Assembly (NCBI GenBank): GCA_963849485.1
Contig: CAWKIF010000156.1
Coordinates: 6,409-70,408, forward strand
Length of the DNA stretch: 64,000 bases
Reading direction: 5' to 3'
From: CAVTWJ01 sp963849485
Lineage (GTDB): Bacteria; Oederibacteriota; Muellerivitia; Muellerivitales; Muellerivitaceae
Shown here: positions 26,610-34,155 of the stretch, piece by piece
How positions within the stretch are numbered: position 1 is the stretch's first letter
Layout: each line of letters begins with the position of its first letter
Notes under the pieces: generated by a model
What the model was told of the DNA's origin: nothing
The model's database searches: none
Seen by the model: only the letters and a program-made list of their open reading frames with translations
Program-made: the position numbers and the translations under genes

Positions 26610-28811
26610 TCAATCGATCTTTTCCAGGTTGGCCAGCTTGACCAGCAGTTGTTTCTTGCCGTGGTTCGGAAATGAAACCGTGACCTTCAAGTCCTCCCCC
26701 GAACCCATCAAAGCGATCACCATGCCACGGCCGAAGGCCTTGTGCTTGACCTGGTCCCCCAGGGCGAAAGGGATGACCGTTTCCTCGTCCCATTCAGGGT
26801 CTTTCAGCTCGTCGAAATCTTTTTTCTTCGCGTCGGCCACCTCATAGAGGCCGCCCTGGGTGGCCACGATGGAAGCCGCCTTGCCCGTGACCTCGATCAG
26901 TTCTTTGGGGATCTCGGAAAGGAACCGGGAAGGCGCCCTCCACTGGGGAGTGCCGTACACGTACCGGCAGGCCGCGCCCGTAAGGTAAAGAATATCCATA
27001 GCCCTCGTCATGCCCACGTAGCAAAGGCGGCGCTCCTCCTGGACTTCCTTGTCCTCCTCCATCGAGTTGTTATGGGGGAACAGGCCTTCTTCCATTCCGG
27101 TGATAAAGACGATGGGAAATTCCAGGCCCTTAGCGTTGTGCATGGTCATGAGAGTCACGCAGTTTTTCTTGTCTTCCAGCTTGTCAACGTCCGCCACCAG
27201 GGAGACCTGGTCCAGGTACCCGCCCAGGGTCGGGGTTTCGGCCAATTTCTCGTAATCCACCACCGAATTGACCAGTTCCTTCAGGTTTTCCGCCCGCATT
27301 TTCGATTCCAGCGTGTCGTCCGCCGCCAGGTCGGTCAGGTAGCCGGAGCGTTCCAGCACCTTCCGCACGAATTCGGAGGGTTTGAGGTTGTCCCTTTCGG
27401 CGATCAAGCCATCCATCATGGATACGAAAAGACCTAAGGCTTGGGAGGCCTTTTTGGGAAACTCGCCATTCATGGCGCATTCCCGGGCGGCTTCCAGCAT
27501 GGTGATATCCCGCTGCTTGGCGGTTTCTTCCAGTTTGGCCACCGTTCCCGACCCGATGCCCCGGATGGGGACATTGATCATCCGGCGCAGGGAGACCGAA
27601 TCCTTCGGGTTCACCAGCACATGCAGGTAGGCCAGCATGTCCTTCACTTCCTTGCGGTCGTAGAACTTGAGCCCCCCCACGATGATATAGGGGATGTTAT
27701 GGCGCCGGCAGGCGTCTTCCAGCACCCGGGATTGGGCGTTGGTACGGTACAAAAGCGCCACATGGCGGAAACTGCGGCCGGGCTGGCCCAGCCGCTCGTA
27801 AAGGGTCCGGATCACGAATTCGGCCTCGTCCTTGTCGTCCTCCGCCTGGTAATAGATGGGTGTTTCCCCCATTTCCCTGAGGGAAAAAAGCTCCTTTTCC
27901 TTACGCTGGGAATTGTTGCGGATCACGGCCTGGGCGGCCTGGATGATAGCCTTGGTGGACCGGTAATTCTGCTGGAGCTTGAAGATCCTCGCCCCCGGGA
28001 AATCGTGCTCGAATCGGAGGATATTTCGGATATCCGCCCCCCGCCAGCCGTAGATGGACTGGTCGGGATCCCCCACCACGCAGAGGTTGTTCAAGGGATG
28101 GGCGATCATGGAAATCATCTGGTATTGGGCGGTATTGATGTCCTGGTACTCGTCCACGGAGACGTATTGGAACCTTTGGCGGTAACCTTCCAATATTTGG
28201 GGATGGGCTTTCAATAAGGTCACGGTGTTAAAGAGCAGGTCGTCAAAATCCATCCCGTTGTTTTGCTTAAGCTTGGTTTGGTAAAGGGGATAAATCTTGG
28301 CCACCTTCTCCATGAAGACCCCCGCGGCCAGCTCCTCGTATTCCTTTGGGTTTTTCAACTCGTTCTTCGCCGCACTGATAAAGCTATGGACGGCGTAGGG
28401 GTGGACCTGTTTTTCGTCCCACTTGAGATCCCAGAGGCATTCCTTAATCAGGGCCTTCTGGTCCGAATCGTCATAAATGGTAAAGCCGGGCTGGTAGCCG
28501 AGTTTTTCCGCGTGGACTTTGAGGATTCTAAGGCAAAGTGAATGGAAGGTGCCGATGAACAGTTCCCGGGCCTTAGTTCCGCCCGCCAAAACCGCGATGC
28601 GGTCCCGCATTTCCTGGGCCGCCTTGTTGGTGAAGGTGACCGCCAGCAAGTTGAAGGAGGAAACATGAAGCTCATCCAATAAACGGATGATGCGGTAGGT
28701 GACCACCCGGGTTTTCCCCGAACCGGCCCCCGCCAGGATGAGGGCGGGCCCCTGGTGGTGGAGGACCGCTTCCCTTTGTTCTTCGTTTAAATCCTGGTAG
28801 GTTTTTTTCAT
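26610..28811 (-). CDS. pcrA: UvrD/PcrA-type 3'-5' DNA helicase
   Basis: 733 residues from ATG 28811. SF1A motifs are all present: LNEEQREAVLHHQGPALILAGAGSGKT (Q motif and Walker A), VDEYQDINTAQY (motif II), VGDPDQSIYGWRGAD (III), LQQNYRS (IV), LMTMHNAKGLEFPIVF (V) and YVGMTRA (VI). The C-terminus has the DQVKHKAFGRGMVIAL tudor-like domain that marks PcrA/UvrD and binds RNA polymerase. It unwinds DNA in nucleotide excision and mismatch repair and removes RecA. A possible earlier start 17 codons upstream lacks family similarity. Confidence 0.93.
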   Translation of the reverse strand: MKKTYQDLNEEQREAVLHHQGPALILAGAGSGKTRVVTYRIIRLLDELHVSSFNLLAVTFTNKAAQEMRDRIAVLAGGTKARELFIGTFHSLCLRILKVHAEKLGYQPGFTIYDDSDQKALIKECLWDLKWDEKQVHPYAVHSFISAAKNELKNPKEYEELAAGVFMEKVAKIYPLYQTKLKQNNGMDFDDLLFNTVTLLKAHPQILEGYRQRFQYVSVDEYQDINTAQYQMISMIAHPLNNLCVVGDPDQSIYGWRGADIRNILRFEHDFPGARIFKLQQNYRSTKAIIQAAQAVIRNNSQRKEKELFSLREMGETPIYYQAEDDKDEAEFVIRTLYERLGQPGRSFRHVALLYRTNAQSRVLEDACRRHNIPYIIVGGLKFYDRKEVKDMLAYLHVLVNPKDSVSLRRMINVPIRGIGSGTVAKLEETAKQRDITMLEAARECAMNGEFPKKASQALGLFVSMMDGLIAERDNLKPSEFVRKVLERSGYLTDLAADDTLESKMRAENLKELVNSVVDYEKLAETPTLGGYLDQVSLVADVDKLEDKKNCVTLMTMHNAKGLEFPIVFITGMEEGLFPHNNSMEEDKEVQEERRLCYVGMTRAMDILYLTGAACRYVYGTPQWRAPSRFLSEIPKELIEVTGKAASIVATQGGLYEVADAKKKDFDELKDPEWDEETVIPFALGDQVKHKAFGRGMVIALMGSGEDLKVTVSFPNHGKKQLLVKLANLEKID

Positions 28812-28859
28812 GGTTTCTATTGGGTACCAATGTTGGAATTGATGAAAGGCGCCTAAAAA

Positions 28860-28892
28860 CAAAAATCCCGCGAGGGGAAACCCTGGCGGGAG
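28860..28892 (-). terminator. Rho-independent terminator upstream of pcrA
   Basis: On the minus strand a GC-rich hairpin (arms TCCCGCCAGGG and CCCTCGCGGGA around TTTC) is followed by TTTTTGTTTTT. It would end transcripts arriving from the PilZ gene side before pcrA begins. Confidence 0.7.
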
Positions 28893-28951
28893 GGGGATTT
28901 TCCGATAAAGGCCATAAAATTACTACAAGGAATGAATACAAAACCCAGAAA

Positions 28952-29053
28952 TTTCACCACTAAGACACCAAGTCACCAAGAAATCAGGTTAAAAAAAACC
29001 ATAAAATTCATAATATTCGTTGTTCTTGGTGTCTTTGTGCCTTGGTGGTAAAA
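28952..29053. repeat. Complete 8-nt-periodic inverted repeat, ACC type
   Basis: Left arm TTTCACCACTAAGACACCAA with GTCACCAAG (28952-28983) and right arm TTCTTGGTGTCTTTGTGCCT with TGGTGGTAAA (29023-29053) can pair over about 30 nt across a 40-nt A+T-rich loop. It lies between the PilZ gene and the pcrA terminator. Confidence 0.8.
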
Positions 29054-29062
29054 AAAGTTTTC

Positions 29063-29419
29063 TTAAGAAAGTTTTTCCAATACTTCCCGGATGATCATCC
29101 GGGCCTCTTCATCCACCACAATAAATTTATATCCGAGGTATTTATCCGAGACCCAGATCAACTTGCTGTAAACATCAATCGTTCTATCTTTATGAACCCG
29201 GAAATTAACTTTCAGGATATGGCTCGGGGGCCTGGGGATGCCCAATTCCAGCCGGATCCCTCCCTCGCTCAAGTCAAAGGCCTTAACAGTTAAAGGGTTT
29301 CCTTGGACTTCGAAAACATTTCCTGATTTTGATTCCTGAACAGGGTGAATTTTGACATGTTCCTCAAACTTTACCCGGTTATGTTTTCGTCTTTCATCCT
29401 TATGTTCAGAGGCGGGCAT
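29063..29419 (-). CDS. PilZ-domain protein
   Basis: 118 residues, one PilZ domain. Both c-di-GMP contacts are visible: RKHNR (RxxxR, residues 11-15) and DLSEGGIRL (D/N-x-S-x-x-G). The beta-barrel then continues through KVNFRVHKDRTIDVYSKLIW. It should bind cyclic di-GMP and pass the signal to a partner that cannot be named from here. It is preceded by 126 bp of A+T-rich DNA and followed within 10 bp by a complete repeat element. Confidence 0.85.
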   Translation of the reverse strand: MPASEHKDERRKHNRVKFEEHVKIHPVQESKSGNVFEVQGNPLTVKAFDLSEGGIRLELGIPRPPSHILKVNFRVHKDRTIDVYSKLIWVSDKYLGYKFIVVDEEARMIIREVLEKLS

Positions 29420-29545
29420 GAAGTCTCCATGCAGATTTCATTGGATAAAACGGTAAACTAAACCGATTTAACCGTCAACCAAAACCTGAAAAGGATTTTA
29501 TGTTTTTAGGAATTTATAACTTCATTGGCAATATTTAAAAAAGCT

Positions 29546-31447
29546 TTATTTGAATAGTTCCAAATAAAAAATGCCCGATTTCCAAGACAGAATTAAATTG
29601 TCACCCACCCACCGGGTGGAGATGGAAATCTTCATGGGCTTTCCATCTTGATCCAAAGCCCGAACCTTTAATTTCGCGTCTTTCCGGTACCGATAGAGGA
29701 CAAACTTCGCTTGGATCGGTTCCATCAAGACTGGCTCCTTGCCGGGGTCCAGGACCTTGGTCCTCTTTTGGTTGTAGACCATGCCGGTATTCTCACATCG
29801 GGCGACCGCCGATATAAGAAGATGGTCGGATGAAGTAATGGCATGGGATGTCAGGGAAACCAAGGCGAAAGAAGCGTAAGAATTGGCCGTTTCCAAAGCC
29901 CAGGTATTGTTGTTGAATTTGCGGTGCGCCAGGAATCCCATCAAGGCCTGGAAACGGGGGCATTCGATCTTGACGATCCCCACATTCCCCTGCCAAGTCA
30001 ATTGGCCGGTGTCGGAAACGAAGGTTTTTTTCTTGGGTTCAATCTTGGCTTTTAGTTTTCCGGAAATGTCCGTTTGGTAACCCTTTGTTTCCAAACCCGA
30101 TTGATGGGCCTGTGCCTCAAAAGCCGTTTCCAAACCGAAGCTTTGTCCTTGGGTGAGGGCCGGAAGAACAAATACTTTCCCTTCTTTTACATCACCTCTC
30201 AAAACCGCCAGGGCCGCCAAGGGCCATTGGCTTGAAATCAGGGGATTCCCGATAAAACTATTCGGATCAGGCAGGGCGGCGACCTCCGTGCCCGGCTCTC
30301 CCTTCCCCAAGCAAGCCGACCAGCCCTGCAGGCATTGCTGTGCCCCCATCCAAAGGGGCAAACCGGCGACATACTCATTGGGCCAATTCGCCGACCAACG
30401 AACTCCAAAGGGTTGACCCAAGGTTCGTTGACCTATCAATTGAACCGGCAGGCTGGTTTCAGGGGAAAGAACCCAGGGTTGATCCGAAAAAGTAAGGGGA
30501 GCCGTTGAGGCCGAGGCCTGATCTCCGGCTTCACTCCATTGGGTCGCCGCGATAGATTCCGCCGGTGTGTCAACCGGGGTCAATGGTGCCGGGGTGGACG
30601 TCTTTTCTTGGTTGAGCTCCCATCCCCAAGTGGGGACCGTCAAGACACTCACAGGCGCGGGTGGATAGGCCGAGACATCCAGCGGTGTTCCCCGGAAATC
30701 GGGCAGACCCGCCTGAACCGGGAACCAGCCGGTCGTGTCGGTCGTGGAAGTCTTTTCCGGCTTGGGGGAGGCGGCCGTCACGGGCGCCTGGCTATCCGAG
30801 GCGGTCACGGCGTAGAGCATGGGTACCGGCGCCTTGCCTTCCGAGAGGAAGAGGACCGTTTGAATCGGGACTTCGGGTTTGGGGTTGGGCCAGGCCAACA
30901 GGTTCAGCCCGGTCTCCACTCCCCGGTCCTGGTGCCACCAGGCCAAAAGGCTTTCGGCCGTATCGTCCGCCCCCCAAAAATTGACCAGTTCCCTCCCGAC
31001 CCTTAAGGGGATCATGGCCACGGTGGAATCTGTATAAACCACCTCATATTCCCCCACCTTATAGTCCAATCCCGTCGAGGCCCAGCGGCATTCCTGGAGG
31101 AAATAAAGCTCCCCGGCGGTTTGGTTACCGAAAGGGATGGCCAAGCCTTGGGGATATTGGGGAAGGGCCTTCCCTTTAAGGACCAAAAAGGTATGCCCAG
31201 GGGTAAGGGCCGGGTCCAAAACACGAAAGGGGATGCCCCGAAATTCGACGTTGCCGGTGGGAAGATTCTTGAGCGAACGGATCTGTTCCTCATCCCCCGG
31301 GCCCGGTTCTTTCCCCTCAAATCCATCCAGGTAACCGTGATTGGCGAGGGTGGAAAGGTCCAGCGACCAAAAGCGGGCCTGAAGTGGCGCGGCGGCCAAA
31401 CCCATAAACGTCAGGCCCAGGATGGCGTAGGCTCGGCCCTTTTTCAC
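29546..31447 (-). CDS. Large exported protein of unknown function
   Basis: 633 residues with a clear signal peptide (MKKGRAYAILGLTFMGLAAA-PLQA) and no further membrane helix, so it is periplasmic or outer-membrane associated. The middle (about 225-320) is Pro/Ser/Thr-rich and low in complexity, splitting the protein into two globular parts. Tryptophans are frequent. I recognise no domain. It starts 4 bp after the LOG-family gene and is almost certainly in the same transcript, which gives no functional clue. Confidence 0.6.
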   Translation of the reverse strand: MKKGRAYAILGLTFMGLAAAPLQARFWSLDLSTLANHGYLDGFEGKEPGPGDEEQIRSLKNLPTGNVEFRGIPFRVLDPALTPGHTFLVLKGKALPQYPQGLAIPFGNQTAGELYFLQECRWASTGLDYKVGEYEVVYTDSTVAMIPLRVGRELVNFWGADDTAESLLAWWHQDRGVETGLNLLAWPNPKPEVPIQTVLFLSEGKAPVPMLYAVTASDSQAPVTAASPKPEKTSTTDTTGWFPVQAGLPDFRGTPLDVSAYPPAPVSVLTVPTWGWELNQEKTSTPAPLTPVDTPAESIAATQWSEAGDQASASTAPLTFSDQPWVLSPETSLPVQLIGQRTLGQPFGVRWSANWPNEYVAGLPLWMGAQQCLQGWSACLGKGEPGTEVAALPDPNSFIGNPLISSQWPLAALAVLRGDVKEGKVFVLPALTQGQSFGLETAFEAQAHQSGLETKGYQTDISGKLKAKIEPKKKTFVSDTGQLTWQGNVGIVKIECPRFQALMGFLAHRKFNNNTWALETANSYASFALVSLTSHAITSSDHLLISAVARCENTGMVYNQKRTKVLDPGKEPVLMEPIQAKFVLYRYRKDAKLKVRALDQDGKPMKISISTRWVGDNLILSWKSGIFYLELFK

Positions 31448-31451
31448 GAAC

Positions 31452-32177
31452 TTACTTAACCTTTTTATAGCGGTAATAGTTCAGAATGATTTTCACGACT
31501 TCGGCGGGCTTGTCCACGATATGGAAGATGTTCAGGTCCTCCAGGTTGATATATTTCCGGTCCTTGAGCAGTGTTTTCTTGATCCAATCCAACCCCCCCT
31601 GCCAGAAATCCCGGTCCACCAAAATGATGGGCACGGGCTCAATTTTTCGGGTCTGCACCAGGGTCAGGAGCTCGTAAAGCTCGTCCATGGTCCCGAACCC
31701 GCCGGGCATCACCACCACGGCCGAGGCGTAACGCAGGAACATGACCTTGCGGATGAAGAAATAATGGAAGTTGATGGGCAGGTTCACGAAGGGATTTCCC
31801 TTTTGCTCGAAGGGCAGTTCGATGTTGCATCCCACCGACTTTCCACCCGCGTCATGGGCGCCCCGGTTGGCGGCTTCCATGATGCCAGGTCCCCCTCCCG
31901 TCACGATGCTGAAGCCCTTCTTGGAAAGCTGGAAGGCAATATCCTTCGCCAGTTCGTAATCCGAGGATTCCGGGAGGGCCCGGGCGGAACCGAATACGGT
32001 CACGGCGGGGCGGATGTTGCGCAAGGCCTCAAAACCTTCAACGAATTCCGAGATGATCCTAAACATCCGCCAGGTGTCCTGGTCCTTGAAGTCGTTGGCG
32101 ATCAGGGGGTTGTAGGGTTTTCCGTTGTGATTGCCCCCGTTCGTTTTTTTGGGGCGGCTCTTCTTTTTGGTCGGCAT
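31452..32177 (-). CDS. LOG-family protein (TIGR00730 Rossmann-fold, lysine-decarboxylase-like)
   Basis: 241 residues from ATG 32177, preceded by AAAGGAAA. The family motif is PGGFGTMDELYE (PGGxGTxxE), after VTGGGPGIMEAANRGAHDAGG and RKVMFLRYASAVVVM. LOG proteins hydrolyse cytokinin or purine nucleoside monophosphates to the base and ribose phosphate; older annotation as lysine decarboxylase is wrong. Residues 1-25 are a basic extension. An upstream in-frame start would add 18 residues without support. Confidence 0.88.
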   Translation of the reverse strand: MPTKKKSRPKKTNGGNHNGKPYNPLIANDFKDQDTWRMFRIISEFVEGFEALRNIRPAVTVFGSARALPESSDYELAKDIAFQLSKKGFSIVTGGGPGIMEAANRGAHDAGGKSVGCNIELPFEQKGNPFVNLPINFHYFFIRKVMFLRYASAVVVMPGGFGTMDELYELLTLVQTRKIEPVPIILVDRDFWQGGLDWIKKTLLKDRKYINLEDLNIFHIVDKPAEVVKIILNYYRYKKVK

Positions 32178-32231
32178 AGGATTTCCTTTTTTTGTTTTCA
32201 AACCGCGAACAAAACCCAAAAGCAAAGGCAA

Positions 32232-32455
32232 TTTTTACCACCAAGACACAAAGACACCAAGATAAACCAAATAAATGGTTCCGATTTAAGACGTTTTTCA
32301 AACACCATCTTAGCGAAGTTCTTGGTGTGCCGCCCCTCGTTTAAAAATGTTTAATGAGGGCGGTACTACCCCGCATGATTCGTTTACGAATCATGCGGGG
32401 TGCCTTGGTCATCGACACTTCGGTTGCGGGCCAAAGTGTTTGGTGGTGAAAAAGT
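32232..32455. repeat. 8-nt-periodic inverted repeat interrupted by a hairpin-rich insertion
   Basis: Left arm TTTTTACCACCAAGACACAA plus AGACACCAAGA (32232-32262). The right arm begins GTTCTTGGTGT (32318-32328) and finishes TTTGGTGGTGAAAAA (about 32439-32454), with about 110 bp inserted where the middle of the arm should be. The insertion is described separately. Confidence 0.7.
32329..32438. other. Insertion made of three consecutive hairpins
   Basis: Hairpin 1: CCGCCCCTC (32330-32338) with GAGGGCGG (32356-32363). Hairpin 2: a perfect 15-bp stem, ACCCCGCATGATTCG and its complement, with loop TTTA (32368-32401). Hairpin 3: ACACTT (32415-32420) with AAGTGT (32434-32439). No open frame fits inside. 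The nature of the element is unknown; a non-autonomous REP-like element or a structured RNA are possibilities. Confidence 0.55.
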
Positions 32456-32473
32456 AGATTTTGTTAGCGCTTC

Positions 32474-32911
32474 TTAGGCGATGACCGCCCCCGGCAAACC
32501 CTCCACGGCGTCCAGGACCCTGCGGGGATGGTCCGTGATCATGGACGGCAATTCCGCCACGGAAAAATATTTCAACTCGCTGGTTTCCTCGCTTAAGCGA
32601 AGCTCCCCTCCCGTGGCACGGCAAAGGAAGGAGACGCGAACCGTGTGCCATTCCCGGCCCTGGGCGAAATGCAAGGAACCCGCCGTGTCGGAATAGACCC
32701 CCATCAACCGAACCACCTCGGCCTCCAGCCCCGTTTCTTCCTGAAGCTCCCTCAGGCAGGCCTGGGTAAGGGTTTCCCCCAGCTCCATGTGCCCACCGGG
32801 TATGCACCAAAGTCCGTTGTCCGTCCGTTTGGCCAAAAGCACTTCCCCCCGGTCATTGAAGACCAAGGCGTTCACGGCGATCTTGGGGGTGACTTGGGGC
32901 TGGTGGGACAT
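32474..32911 (-). CDS. Nudix hydrolase
   Basis: 145 residues from ATG 32911. The Nudix box GHMELGETLTQACLRELQEE followed by TGL matches GX5EX7REUXEEXGU exactly. The start KIAVNALVFNDRGEVLLAKR and CIPGG are as in ADP-ribose or NTP pyrophosphohydrolases of this family. The substrate cannot be told. It lies between two repeat elements and is probably a single-gene unit. Confidence 0.88.
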   Translation of the reverse strand: MSHQPQVTPKIAVNALVFNDRGEVLLAKRTDNGLWCIPGGHMELGETLTQACLRELQEETGLEAEVVRLMGVYSDTAGSLHFAQGREWHTVRVSFLCRATGGELRLSEETSELKYFSVAELPSMITDHPRRVLDAVEGLPGAVIA

Positions 32912-32956
32912 CGGCCGCTCTCTTTTATGGGGTTTTAGAATTTCAAACAAAATCCA

Positions 32957-33043
32957 TTTTCACCACCAAGGCACCAAGAAATAATTTTGTTTTTAACCTT
33001 AAAGGCTAATGTTGTTCTTGGTGTCTTTGTGACTTGGTGGTGA
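32957..33043. repeat. Complete 8-nt-periodic inverted repeat, ACC type
   Basis: Left arm TTTTCACCACCAAGGCACCA with AGAA (32957-32981) and right arm TTCTTGGTGTCTTTGTGACT with TGGTGGTGA (33014-33043). It lies between the rpsI terminator and the Nudix gene. Confidence 0.8.
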
Positions 33044-33065
33044 GATTGATGTTAACACCTTATAA

Positions 33066-33105
33066 CCAAAAAAAATCCCGCGTCCTTTTTAAAGGAACGC
33101 GGGAT
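33066..33105 (-). terminator. Rho-independent terminator of rplM-rpsI
   Basis: On the minus strand ATCCCGCG-T-TCCTTT pairs with AAAGGA-CGCGGGAT and is followed by TTTTTTTT GG. The stem lies at 33075-33105 and the T run at 33066-33074, about 50 bp after the rpsI stop. A textbook terminator. Confidence 0.85.
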
Positions 33106-33151
33106 GGTGAAAGAACCGCTTGAATCGGGAACACCAGGTTCCGAAATTCGA

Positions 33152-33547
33152 TTAGCGTTTCGAGAATTGGAACCGTTTGCGGGCCTTCTTGCGCCCGTAC
33201 TTCTTGCGTTCCACCATGCGGGGGTCGCGGGTCAGGAACCCGGCGGCCTTCAAGGGCTTGCGCATTTCCGAGTCGATCTTCAACAGGGCCCGGGAAATTC
33301 CGTGGCGCATGGCCTCGGCTTGTCCCGTCACACCGCCGCCGGTCAGGTTGGCCGTCACGTCGTACTTGTTGAGGGCCGAGACGAGTTCCAGCGGAGCCTT
33401 CACGGTCGGGATCTTGGCGAAGGGGAAAAACTTTTCCAGCGGCAGTCCGTTACAGAGGATGACGCCCTTGCCGGGGCGCAGGATCACCCGGGCGACGGAG
33501 GTTTTCCGGCGGCCCGTGGCGATGAATTGTTCTTTGGAGGCGGTCAC
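33152..33547 (-). CDS. rpsI: 30S ribosomal protein S9
   Basis: 131 residues. GRRKTSVARVILRPGKG near the start, GGGVTGQAEAMRHGISRALL in the middle and the basic end DPRMVERKKYGRKKARKRFQFSKR are the S9 signature; the C-terminal tail reaches the P-site tRNA in the ribosome. It starts with GTG, overlapping the rplM stop codon (GTGA), with AGGAG upstream. It is the second gene of the rplM-rpsI pair and is followed by a strong terminator. Confidence 0.97.
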   Translation of the reverse strand: MTASKEQFIATGRRKTSVARVILRPGKGVILCNGLPLEKFFPFAKIPTVKAPLELVSALNKYDVTANLTGGGVTGQAEAMRHGISRALLKIDSEMRKPLKAAGFLTRDPRMVERKKYGRKKARKRFQFSKR

Positions 33548-34005
33548 TTAGATTCTCCTCTTTTGGCGGGATAGGGTAAATTCAGCGGCTGGGGCTTCTG
33601 GGGTGAGTGGGGATGCACATCCCCCTTATAAATATTCACCCGGGTGAACATCTTGTCCCCCTGCTTGGTCTTGGGCAGCATGCCCTTGATGGCGTATTCC
33701 AAAATCCGCTCGGGGTGGGAGTGCCGGATGTCTTTGTAATTCTCGGTCGACAAACCGCCGGGGCGTCCCGACGTGCGGTGGTGGGCCTTGGTCTGCCATT
33801 TGTTTCCGGTCAATACGATCTTTCCGGCGTTGATGATCACCACGTGGTCCCCGTTCTCGATATGGGGCGTGAAGCTCACCTTGTGTTTCCCGCGCAAAAT
33901 GGCCGCGACCTGGCTGGTCAAGCGACCCAAAACCATGTCCGTGGCGTCCACGATCCACCATTTGCGGTTGATATCCTTCACTGTCGACAATTGAGTTTTT
34001 TGCAT
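33544..34005 (-). CDS. rplM: 50S ribosomal protein L13
   Basis: 153 residues. It opens KDINRKWWIVDATDMVLGRLTSQVAAILRGKHK and has the L13 signature region KTKQGDKMFTRVNIYKGDVHPHSPQKPQPL. L13 binds 23S rRNA early in large-subunit assembly. It is the first gene of the pair, with a near-consensus promoter at 34072-34099 and a leader of about 60 nt. Confidence 0.97.
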   Translation of the reverse strand: MQKTQLSTVKDINRKWWIVDATDMVLGRLTSQVAAILRGKHKVSFTPHIENGDHVVIINAGKIVLTGNKWQTKAHHRTSGRPGGLSTENYKDIRHSHPERILEYAIKGMLPKTKQGDKMFTRVNIYKGDVHPHSPQKPQPLNLPYPAKRGESK

Positions 34006-34040
34006 GTTTCCTAACCTGTAACTTTTAAAAACTAAGGGAA

Positions 34041-34099
34041 GCCCGAGGGCCCTTCCTCGACAAGGTGTTGAATTATAAGGGTATTCATGGGGCTGTCAA
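34041..34099 (-). promoter_or_regulatory. rplM-rpsI promoter and leader hairpin
   Basis: On the minus strand TTGACA (34094-34099) and TATAAT (34072-34077) are both perfect and lie 16 nt apart. The transcript would begin near 34065 and contains a hairpin, GGAAGGGCCCTCGGGCTTCC (about 34037-34056), before the start codon. In other bacteria L13 leaders are bound by the protein itself; that role here is only a possibility. Confidence 0.8.
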
Positions 34100-34155
34100 G
34101 GAGAAGCGCTTCTTTTTAGGGCCCGGGCCGGGCTTTTTTTTCCCAAAGGCCGCCC

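Noticed and set aside
28952..33043. CRISPR-like array because of repeated ACCAAGAC units
   Set aside because: The repeats are paired inverted arms with loops at gene junctions, not regularly spaced direct repeats with unique spacers, and no cas genes are present.
34119..34141. GC-rich hairpin followed by eight T on the plus strand
   Set aside because: It would only end plus-strand transcripts, and no plus-strand gene lies upstream. On the minus strand, where the genes are, no T run follows.
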